From positions 3,251-8,398 of the forward strand of contig DQCR01000037.1 in assembly GCA_003533785.1 (NCBI GenBank): DNA of 5,148 nt. The letters run 5' to 3'. How positions within the stretch are numbered: position 1 is the first letter of the stretch; each line of letters begins with the position of its first letter. Shown piece by piece: positions 1 through 5,148 of this stretch. The notes under the pieces were generated by a model that was not told the DNA's origin, made no database searches, and saw only the letters and a list, made by a program, of their open reading frames with translations. Both the position numbers and the translations under genes were made by a program. The stretch is from Flavobacteriaceae bacterium (GTDB lineage Bacteria; Bacteroidota; Bacteroidia; Flavobacteriales; Flavobacteriaceae).

Positions 1-1248
1 GCAGTGTCTTATGTAGCCGGAACTTTGTACAAAACGGGAGATTTCAAACCCTACCTCTACAAAACCACAGATTACGGAAAAACTTGGACACAGATCACCA
101 ATGGAATTCCTTCGGAACATTTTACCCGCGTACTCCGCGCCGATCCTGCCAAAAAAGGACTTCTCTATGCAGGTACAGAAACAGGAATGTACATTTCTCA
201 CGATGACGGAGCGTCTTGGAACCCCTTCCAGTTGAATCTCCCTATTGTTCCGATTACCGATTTGACTCTCAAAGAGAACAGTCTTATTGTAGCTACACAA
301 GGACGCAGTATATGGATCTTAGATGACTTGACAGTACTGCATCAAATTGATCAAAATACGGCTAGCCAGCCCATGACTTTGTTTCAACCTAAGGACAGTT
401 ACCGCACCCAGGGAAGAGGTGGGAAACCCTCTCTTACGCAGGGGACGAACTTACCCAACGGAGTAATTGTACATTTTAATGTAAAAGAGTTTGATGGTGA
501 AAACGACACTGTAGCTCTTCATTTCAAAGAGCAAGACGGCACCTTGATCAAGACCTTCAGCACCACAGATGAGGAGAATAAACTTGAAATTAATGCAGGG
601 GGTAATTCCTTTGTTTGGAACACCCGCTACGAAGGGGCAATGACGTTAGAGGACATGATTTTCTGGAGTGCTTCTTTCTCTGGAGCAAAAGCCGTTCCAG
701 GTTCCTATAAAGTGGTTCTAGAAAAAAATGGAGCCACACAAGAACACGATTTTGAGATTCTACCTGATCCTAGTGCTGAGATTACTGTGGCACAAATGAA
801 ATCCCAGTTTGATTTTGTAAATCGAGTCAATGCAACGGTGGACGAAGCACACAAAGCCATTAAAAACATCCGAACGATTCGTGAAAAGCTAGAAGATTTT
901 GAATCCAATTATGCAGACAATGAATCGGTAAGTGTATTGATCGAAGATGCAAAAACATTGAGCACTTCACTTTCAGATATTGAAAAGGCACTCTATCAAA
1001 CTAAAAATAGAAGTAATCAAGATCCGCTCAATTTCCCTATTCGTTTGACGAATAAATTAGGACATTTGAACCGTTTGGTAACGAATAATGATTTCCCACC
1101 CACTGATCAAGATGAGGCGGTTCGAAAGGAGATGACGACTCTGGTAGAAGGTCATTTGGCAGAGTACAACAAGTTGATTTCTGAAGATTTGGAGCGTTTT
1201 AACGAGGCTTTTGCAAAATTAAATCTAGACTATTTAACGTTAAACTAA
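1..1248 (+). CDS. BNR/VPS10-type beta-propeller protein (sialidase-like or sortilin-like 'glycosyl hydrolase'), C-terminal part, 5' truncated
   Basis: The frame is open from the first base, so the start lies outside the window; 415 residues remain, ending in TAA. The GTG at 4 is just an internal Val codon. The first ~110 residues are the end of a beta-propeller: two Asp-box (BNR) motifs are visible, TTDYGKTW at 22-29 and SHDDGASW at 66-73, followed by the blade signature ATQGRSIWILDDL at 98-110. Residues ~155-255 look like an all-beta, Ig-like module (VPGSYKVVL at 232-240), and ~260-410 is a predominantly helical tail. This architecture is that of the large (~900-1100 aa) secreted proteins of Bacteroidota usually annotated as VPS10-domain or glycosyl hydrolase; their substrate is not established, and the name 'hydrolase' is only by fold. 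I see no typical type IX secretion sorting domain at the C terminus. It runs six bases ahead of hemJ, so the two probably share a transcript. Confidence 0.88.
   Translation, partial: AVSYVAGTLYKTGDFKPYLYKTTDYGKTWTQITNGIPSEHFTRVLRADPAKKGLLYAGTETGMYISHDDGASWNPFQLNLPIVPITDLTLKENSLIVATQGRSIWILDDLTVLHQIDQNTASQPMTLFQPKDSYRTQGRGGKPSLTQGTNLPNGVIVHFNVKEFDGENDTVALHFKEQDGTLIKTFSTTDEENKLEINAGGNSFVWNTRYEGAMTLEDMIFWSASFSGAKAVPGSYKVVLEKNGATQEHDFEILPDPSAEITVAQMKSQFDFVNRVNATVDEAHKAIKNIRTIREKLEDFESNYADNESVSVLIEDAKTLSTSLSDIEKALYQTKNRSNQDPLNFPIRLTNKLGHLNRLVTNNDFPPTDQDEAVRKEMTTLVEGHLAEYNKLISEDLERFNEAFAKLNLDYLTLN
1233..1244. repeat. 12-bp perfect palindrome just upstream of hemJ
   Basis: TTTAACGTTAAA reads the same on both strands and lies over the last codons of the propeller gene, ending ten bases before the hemJ TTG. 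It could be a binding site for a dimeric regulator, but a perfect 12-mer palindrome is expected about once by chance in a window of this size, so only its position makes it notable. Confidence 0.25.
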
Positions 1249-1254
1249 AACGTA

Positions 1255-1791
1255 TTGTATTACAATTATATCAAGGCATTACATCTGATTTTTGTGATTA
1301 CTTGGTTTGCGGGCTTATTTTATATTCCTCGGCTTTTTATCTATCATATAGAAGCCACAAAGAAGACTGAGCAAGAAGCAGCAATCCTTATTCCGCAGTT
1401 GAAAATGATGTCGCGAAGACTGTGGTACATTATTACCTGGCCTTCTGCGATTTTAGCTATTTTGTTTGCAATATGGCTTCTGGTCTTGATGCCTTCATGG
1501 CTTTCTCAAGGTTGGATGCACTTGAAACTCACCTTTGTTGTCTTATTAATAATCTATCACTTGAAAACACACCAAATATTTCTAAAGCTTCAAAAAGATT
1601 TGATTTCCTACAGCAGTATGTTTATGCGCGTCTGGAATGAAGGAGCTACTCTGTTGCTTTTTGCTATAGTTTTTTTAGTGATTTTGAAAGACAGCTTGCA
1701 TTGGATAGGGGGGCTTTTGGGATTACTGGGCTTGGGAATTCTTTTGTATTTTGGAATCCAATTGTACAAAAAAACGAGAAAAGAGAAATGA
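1255..1791 (+). CDS. hemJ: HemJ, protoporphyrinogen IX oxidase (CopD/UPF0093 family membrane protein)
   Basis: HemJ oxidises protoporphyrinogen IX to protoporphyrin IX, the penultimate step of protoporphyrin-dependent heme synthesis, in the inner membrane; the family is known to bind heme b. The 178-residue product shows the family signature KALHLIFVITWFAGLFY at residues 7-23, with His10 at the conserved histidine position, HLKL at 89-92 (Lys91 at the conserved lysine), and RVWNEGATLLLFAIVFLVILK at 125-145, matching the usual NEgPT-like end. Hydrophobic helices lie near 8-30, 57-80, 90-108 and 130-146. A fifth helix (151-171) and a basic tail extend it beyond the ~145 residues of many HemJ proteins; I recall similar tails in flavobacterial relatives. 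The only credible start is TTG at 1255: the in-frame TAA at 1246 closes the frame upstream, and the next in-frame ATG is at residue 51, inside the conserved region. The end overlaps the kinase start. Confidence 0.9.
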   Translation: MYYNYIKALHLIFVITWFAGLFYIPRLFIYHIEATKKTEQEAAILIPQLKMMSRRLWYIITWPSAILAILFAIWLLVLMPSWLSQGWMHLKLTFVVLLIIYHLKTHQIFLKLQKDLISYSSMFMRVWNEGATLLLFAIVFLVILKDSLHWIGGLLGLLGLGILLYFGIQLYKKTRKEK

Positions 1792-3254
1792 TTAGATCAT
1801 TCAAAATTCCAAAACGTTTCTCTTTCAGAACCCGTCTTTTTATGGTGATGATTGGGATGTTGGTTATTGCTGGATTGATGATTTTAGGATCCACTACAAT
1901 ACAGTATGAATCCCAAAGGGAAAACTACCATCTAGGACGCCTGGCGCGAAAAGAAAGTCAAATTCAAAGACATGTGAATTATTTAGTACAGAAGTACGAC
2001 TTGATGAATCGACCCTCAGAGGTATGGGAGCAATACAGTACGGATTTTGAAAAGCTAAATTCAATTCATAGCGTCCAGTATTCTTTGTTTACTTTGGAGG
2101 GAGACCCTTTGTTTATTTATCATTCTCCCCTTGAAATAATTGCCAACAATTACAAGTTGAATAAAACATTACTCGAAAAGATTACTGCTTCCAAACAAGG
2201 TAGTTATGTGGAGCATTACCCCTCCGAATTAGATAATTTTCACGCTTCCTACAAGATTTTAAAAGACAATTCAAATACACCGTATGCGATTTTATTTTTC
2301 CCCTATTTTGAAGATATTTCTATTTCGGAAAATGAGCTAAACACCTTTATTGACAATCTATATCAAATTTATATTTTACTCCTCATAGGGGTGATTCTAA
2401 TCGCCTACTTTTTATCTAAATTTATCACTCGATCTTTAGAAACCATTAAAGTGAGAATGGGAGAGATGCGTTTGGAAAAAAAGAACGAAAAAATTCATTT
2501 AAACAATGCCACTCGAGAGATCGATAGCCTAGTCAAATCGTACAATAAAATGGTTGATGATCTGGCAGAAAGTGCTGAAAAATTAGCCAAGACAGAACGT
2601 CAACAAGCCTGGCAAGAAATGGCGCGTCAAGTAGCTCATGAGATTAAAAACCCATTGACACCCATGCGCCTTACCATCCAAAGTTTTCAACACCAGTACG
2701 ATCCTAATGATCCAGAAAATAAAAAGAAACTCAATGATTTCTCCAGCTTGCTGATTCAACAAATAGATACGATGAGTGAGGTAGCAGAAGCGTTCTCAAA
2801 TTTTGCAACCTTACCCAAGCCCAAAATGAAAGAATGTGATCTAGTAGAGATTACTCAAATGGCAGTCAATATTTTTGATCAAGAGCATATTGTGTTTTCT
2901 TCAGACCGGGCGCACAGCTATCACAAATTGGATCGTACCCAATGGATTCGAGTAATTACTAATTTGGTTCAAAATGCCTTACAATCGGTACCTAAAGAAA
3001 GGACTCCACAAATTGGTGTTCAACTGACTACCGAACCCGATCAGACTTTACTTTCCATTATGGATAATGGAAATGGTATATCAAAAGAGCTTAAGGATAA
3101 GGTTTTTGAACCTAAATTTACAACCAAAACCTCTGGAATGGGACTGGGTCTTGGAATCGTAAAGAACATAATCGAGTCTCATCAGGGAACTGTACGATAT
3201 GTCTCTAAAAAAGGTAAAGGAACCACCTTTATCATCGCACTACCTCGTTCCTGA
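1788..3254 (+). CDS. NtrY-like transmembrane sensor histidine kinase (HAMP-HisKA-HATPase)
   Basis: A 488-residue orthodox two-component sensor kinase. A basic N terminus is followed by TM1 (~17-34), an extracytoplasmic region of ~155 residues (~36-190) of unknown ligand, TM2 (~192-210), and a HAMP-like linker (~210-262) in which Ser216 stands where the usual HAMP proline sits. The dimerisation/phosphoacceptor helix carries HEIKNPLTP at 284-292, with His284 the predicted phosphorylation site; this form is typical of NtrY-like kinases. The ATP-binding domain has an N box (NLVQNA, 392-397), G1 (DNGNG, 426-430), F box (FEPKFTTK, 440-447) and G2 (GMGLGLG, 450-456), so all catalytic motifs are intact. 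I chose ATG 1788, which overlaps the hemJ TGA as ATGA and follows a purine-rich AAAAGAG; extending to ATG 1701 would add 29 non-signal-like residues wholly inside hemJ. No response regulator is adjacent, so partner and output are unknown. Its coupling to hemJ suggests, but does not prove, a link to heme or redox status. Confidence 0.92.
   Translation: MIRSFKIPKRFSFRTRLFMVMIGMLVIAGLMILGSTTIQYESQRENYHLGRLARKESQIQRHVNYLVQKYDLMNRPSEVWEQYSTDFEKLNSIHSVQYSLFTLEGDPLFIYHSPLEIIANNYKLNKTLLEKITASKQGSYVEHYPSELDNFHASYKILKDNSNTPYAILFFPYFEDISISENELNTFIDNLYQIYILLLIGVILIAYFLSKFITRSLETIKVRMGEMRLEKKNEKIHLNNATREIDSLVKSYNKMVDDLAESAEKLAKTERQQAWQEMARQVAHEIKNPLTPMRLTIQSFQHQYDPNDPENKKKLNDFSSLLIQQIDTMSEVAEAFSNFATLPKPKMKECDLVEITQMAVNIFDQEHIVFSSDRAHSYHKLDRTQWIRVITNLVQNALQSVPKERTPQIGVQLTTEPDQTLLSIMDNGNGISKELKDKVFEPKFTTKTSGMGLGLGIVKNIIESHQGTVRYVSKKGKGTTFIIALPRS
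3207..3231 (-). terminator. Possible weak intrinsic terminator of the bacilliredoxin-plsC transcript, inside the kinase coding sequence
   Basis: Reading the minus strand, a 6-bp stem TAAAGG/CCTTTA with a 5-base loop (3231 down to 3215) is followed by CC and then six Ts (3212-3207). It sits 25 bases beyond the plsC stop, where a terminator is needed because the two convergent genes leave one base between them. The stem is short and AT-rich and the bases are also codons of the kinase, so chance is a real alternative. Confidence 0.25.
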
Positions 3255-3255
3255 C

Positions 3256-3990
3256 CTAAGCTTCTACTTCTTTTTTTATAGTCGTTTCGATGTGGTCAAT
3301 TAAAGAATCGATTTGGTTTTTATCGATGGGAATAGACTTATGAAATCTGAAGAAAATTTTGTTTCCTAGTGGCATTGGGAAGTAGTTTTGAGCTGAAAAT
3401 TTCCATGAATTTCGAATGCTCACAGGAACTATTTTGGCGTGGGGCATGGTTTTAAATAAAGTTATAAGTCCTGCACCATGAAATTTTTTCATCTTTCCCG
3501 TTTTCGATCGGGTTCCTTCTGGGAAAATAATAACAGAATGATTGCTTTTTGCGAGGCGGACCCCAAAGGATTCAATCAACTCAAGTGCTTCTTTTGGTTT
3601 TTTTCGATCGATCATAACGGACCCTCCATGACGGATGTTAAAAGATACACTGGGAATCCCTTTACCCAGTTCTTTTTTACTGACAAATTTGGCATGATAC
3701 GCTCTCAATTCCCAGATTAAAGGAGGGATGTCATAGGTGCTTTGATGATTGGCTACAAAAATTACACTGCCGTTTTCAGGTAGGGGGGCTTCATATTCAA
3801 ATTTAATTCGGGTCCCCAAAAGAGTAAGGCAGCGAAGAATAAAAAAGTTTAACAGATCTACGCTTTTTTTTTGGGCAGTATATCCGAAAGTATTGAGCGC
3901 AATCCATTGCACACCGTGAAACAATACAAGGAGACTACCAAAGCAAAGGTAGAAGAGTAAACTAAGCGGATAACTCATGAATTTTTTCAT
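3256..3990 (-). CDS. plsC: 1-acyl-sn-glycerol-3-phosphate acyltransferase (PlsC family)
   Basis: Transfers an acyl chain to the sn-2 position of lysophosphatidate to make phosphatidate, the precursor of membrane phospholipids, at the inner face of the cytoplasmic membrane. The product has 244 residues, the usual family length. A hydrophobic N-terminal segment (~8-32) anchors it. The acyltransferase block I is NHQSTYD at 81-87, with the catalytic pair His82 and Asp87; block II ends in IDR (127-129); block III is FPEGTRS at 156-162, binding the glycerol phosphate; block IV is IVPVSI at 187-192. All catalytic residues are intact. ATG 3990 is preceded by AGAGG seven bases upstream, the clearest Shine-Dalgarno in the window; an alternative ATG four codons in (Met5) cannot be excluded. 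It follows the bacilliredoxin gene by 27 bases and is probably on its transcript. Some PlsC-like enzymes acylate other lipids, for example ornithine lipids, so the exact acceptor is inferred. Confidence 0.93.
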   Translation of the reverse strand: MKKFMSYPLSLLFYLCFGSLLVLFHGVQWIALNTFGYTAQKKSVDLLNFFILRCLTLLGTRIKFEYEAPLPENGSVIFVANHQSTYDIPPLIWELRAYHAKFVSKKELGKGIPSVSFNIRHGGSVMIDRKKPKEALELIESFGVRLAKSNHSVIIFPEGTRSKTGKMKKFHGAGLITLFKTMPHAKIVPVSIRNSWKFSAQNYFPMPLGNKIFFRFHKSIPIDKNQIDSLIDHIETTIKKEVEA

Positions 3991-4017
3991 CCCCTTGCCT
4001 CTTTTGTGAAAGGAACT

Positions 4018-4428
4018 TTAGCAGTGGTCGTTGTAGGCTGCTTTCAGATTTTCTGCAATGAGTTCTGCAGGGCGCCCTTCGATATGATGTCTTTCGATCA
4101 TATGGACCAAACTACCGTCTTTAAATAAAGCGATGCTGGGAGAGGAAGGAGGAAAAGGGACCATGAGATCTCTAGCTGTATTTGTAGCTTCCGTATCTAC
4201 ACCTGCAAAAACGGTAGTAAGTTGATCTGGTTTTTTCTCGTTTTGGAGAGAAAAATGAACACCGGGACGAGCATTGGCTGCAGCACAACCGCAGATGGAA
4301 TTGACCACTACCAGTGTGGTGCCTGATTTTGCTATTGCCTGGGTAACGTCTTCTGAGGTAGCCAACTCTTCAAATCCGATCTGGGTCAACTCTTCGCGCA
4401 TGGGTTTTACTAATTCAGCAGGATACAT
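4018..4428 (-). CDS. brxA: BrxA/BrxB family bacilliredoxin (YphP/YqiW, DUF1094)
   Basis: Thioredoxin-fold protein of 136 residues that in Bacillus removes bacillithiol from S-bacillithiolated proteins in the cytoplasm. The family's CGC active site is present as SICGCAAANARPG at 44-56 (Cys46 and Cys48). Further family hallmarks are FAGVDTEATNTAR at 74-86, PFPPSSPSIALFKDG at 91-105 (the cis-proline region) and ERHHIEGRPAE at 112-122. The last residue is also a cysteine (Cys136). The length fits the family (~140). Bacillithiol is made by part of the Bacteroidota, so the role is plausible, but no bacillithiol synthesis gene is in the window. I cannot decide between the BrxA and BrxB paralogues; the symbol stands for the family. 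The ATG at 4428 is preceded by an A/T-rich leader with no Shine-Dalgarno, and MYPAELVKPM is a normal family N terminus. It leads the probable two-gene unit with plsC and is divergent from the djlA-like gene. Confidence 0.93.
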   Translation of the reverse strand: MYPAELVKPMREELTQIGFEELATSEDVTQAIAKSGTTLVVVNSICGCAAANARPGVHFSLQNEKKPDQLTTVFAGVDTEATNTARDLMVPFPPSSPSIALFKDGSLVHMIERHHIEGRPAELIAENLKAAYNDHC

Positions 4429-4442
4429 AATTTTATTTTTTT

Positions 4443-4450
4443 CAAAGATA
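4443..4450 (-). promoter_or_regulatory. Candidate Bacteroidota -7 promoter element for the bacilliredoxin-plsC unit
   Basis: On the minus strand TATCTTTG matches the Bacteroidota -7 consensus TAnnTTTG at every fixed position, 14 bases before the bacilliredoxin ATG. This implies a very short leader of roughly 5-10 bases. I find no TTTG or TTG at the expected ~19-21 bases upstream, so the -33 half is missing or degenerate. Confidence 0.35.
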
Positions 4451-4473
4451 TAAATTAAAGGAATCTTAATGGT

Positions 4474-4504
4474 TTTGCGGGGCCGAATTTATTTGTCAAA
4501 TTTG
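4474..4504 (+). promoter_or_regulatory. Candidate Bacteroidota promoter for the djlA-like gene
   Basis: TTTG at 4474-4477 and CAAATTTG at 4497-4504 are separated by 19 bases, the normal spacing for the Bacteroidota TTTG/TAnnTTTG sigma factor. The -7 element differs from consensus at one fixed base (C for the first T). Transcription would begin near 4510, giving a leader of about 18 bases before ATG 4528. Confidence 0.4.
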
Positions 4505-4527
4505 TAAAAACTTAGAAAAAGAAAGCA

Positions 4528-5148
4528 ATGATTAAATGGGTTGCAGCATTTGTTGGATATTACTTGTTTCGATTTCCGGGCGCCATGCTAGGATTTTTTA
4601 TCGGGGGAATGATCGATCAATTCAACAGTGGGAAACGGTCCGTTTTTCAGACTCGTTTTTCTGTCACCCAATCGGGAAGTTTACAATTGAATCTCTTGGC
4701 ATTAGCAGCTACGGTTATTAAAGCCGATGGGGTGGTAAAGGCACAAGAATTACAGTTTGTAAGAAACTTTTTTATTACAAATTATGGAAAAGAACAAGCC
4801 ACCATGATTTTTGAAACCTTCAACGAACAAATGAAAAAAGAGGTGCAAAATGTAGCAGATTTGGCACGTGTATTTGTATCCCGCACTCCTTATGAAACTC
4901 GTTTGCAAGTGTTACATTTTTTATTTGGTGTGGCCAATGCAGATGGGAATGTAGCCCAATCCGAACTCGATAAGATCAGCCAGATTGCGGCTGCGCTAGG
5001 CCTGCGGGCTACCGATTTTGAGAGCATCAAGGCAATGTTTTTTCAAGAGACAGACAGTGCCTATAAGATTTTAGAAATAACTCCAAATGCTACTGATGCG
5101 GAAGTGAAAAAAGCGTACCGGGATATGGCTAAAAAATACCATCCTGAC
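4528..5148 (+). CDS. djlA: DjlA-like membrane-anchored TerB/J-domain co-chaperone, 3' truncated by the window end
   Basis: An open frame of 207 codons from ATG 4528 runs off the window without a stop. It has the E. coli DjlA layout: a hydrophobic, glycine-rich N-terminal segment (~4-29; MLGFFIGGMIDQF at 20-32 resembles the DjlA membrane anchor and its GLLIGHMFD end), a helical TerB-like domain (~51-170), and a C-terminal J domain beginning near 178 (YKILEITPNATDAEVKKAYR). The last three residues are His-Pro-Asp (205-207), the triad that stimulates DnaK ATPase. The TerB part carries its two acidic motifs, KADGVVKAQE (65-74) and NADGNVAQSE (137-146), thought to bind metal. The protein should sit in the inner membrane with its domains in the cytoplasm and recruit DnaK. 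About 35-45 more residues would complete a J domain. Relatives in Bacteroidota are often named 'TerB family tellurite resistance protein'; no tellurite role is implied here. The leader is purine-rich (AGAAAAAGAAAG). Confidence 0.9.
   Translation, partial: MIKWVAAFVGYYLFRFPGAMLGFFIGGMIDQFNSGKRSVFQTRFSVTQSGSLQLNLLALAATVIKADGVVKAQELQFVRNFFITNYGKEQATMIFETFNEQMKKEVQNVADLARVFVSRTPYETRLQVLHFLFGVANADGNVAQSELDKISQIAAALGLRATDFESIKAMFFQETDSAYKILEITPNATDAEVKKAYRDMAKKYHPD

Noticed and set aside
705..908. Minus-strand open frame of 67 codons
   Set aside because: Lies inside the propeller gene, low-complexity serine-rich product without recognisable motif; a shadow of the coding strand.
1422..1640. Plus-strand open frame of 72 codons
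   Set aside because: Out of frame inside hemJ, whose translation is strongly supported by conserved motifs.
1701..1787. Upstream ATG giving the kinase 29 extra N-terminal residues
   Set aside because: The added residues lie entirely within hemJ, do not look like a signal or membrane segment, and the ATG at 1788 gives the standard ATGA overlap and a normal basic-then-TM start.
1664..1894. Minus-strand open frame of 76 codons across the hemJ-kinase junction
   Set aside because: Antisense to two well-supported genes, no recognisable motif.
3218..3252. AGGAAC/GTTCCT inverted repeat at the end of the kinase gene
   Set aside because: Six-base stem with a 23-base loop and no adjacent T-run; too weak for a terminator.
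3306..3328. ATCGAT repeated around a T-rich loop as a plus-strand terminator after the kinase
   Set aside because: Not followed by a T-tract and encodes plsC residues; the site is a short palindrome repeated by chance.
3478..3720. Plus-strand open frame of 80 codons
   Set aside because: Antisense to the catalytic core of plsC; product is aromatic-rich and unlike a real protein.
4536..4721. Plus-strand open frame of 61 codons
   Set aside because: Out of frame within the start of the djlA-like gene, whose frame carries membrane, TerB and J-domain signatures.
1..5148. An undescribed defence, mobile or biosynthetic system
   Set aside because: Every gene belongs to a recognisable chromosomal family, coding density and style are even across the window, and there are no repeats, transposases, integrases or toxin-antitoxin pairs.

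Overview
The window is an AT-rich, densely coding stretch of a Bacteroidota chromosome, most likely from the Flavobacteriales. The lineage is inferred from protein style, A-rich leaders without strong Shine-Dalgarno sites upstream of most genes, a TAnnTTTG-type promoter element, and a gene mix familiar in flavobacteria. No RNA genes, mobile elements, CRISPR arrays or phage genes are visible. Both ends are cut inside genes.

Layout. Positions 1-3254 hold three plus-strand genes packed head to tail: the C-terminal 415 residues of a BNR/VPS10-type beta-propeller protein (start outside the window); hemJ (1255-1791), a membrane heme-biosynthesis oxidase that appears to use a TTG start; and a membrane-bound NtrY-like sensor histidine kinase (1788-3254) whose ATG overlaps the hemJ stop by four bases. 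The kinase ends one base from the end of a convergent minus-strand pair: plsC (3256-3990, lysophosphatidate acyltransferase) preceded by a BrxA/BrxB-family bacilliredoxin (4018-4428). A 99-bp divergent intergenic region (4429-4527) then separates the bacilliredoxin from a plus-strand DjlA-like gene (4528 to window end), with one membrane segment, a TerB domain and the start of a J domain. The window stops exactly after the HPD triad.

How the genes may work together. hemJ and the kinase are almost certainly co-transcribed and translationally coupled; the propeller gene probably feeds the same transcript because only six bases separate it from hemJ. No response regulator is present, so the kinase partner is unknown. 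The bacilliredoxin and plsC form a likely two-gene transcript driven from the 99-bp region, which must also carry the djlA-like promoter. The shared themes are the cell envelope (HemJ, PlsC, kinase, DjlA-like) and redox or protein homeostasis (bacilliredoxin, J-domain protein).

I see ordinary chromosomal housekeeping and accessory genes and no strong case for an undescribed system. The points most worth a second look are the orphan kinase coupled to heme synthesis, the TTG start of hemJ, the one-base convergent junction with a possible terminator hidden in coding sequence, and the compact divergent promoter region.
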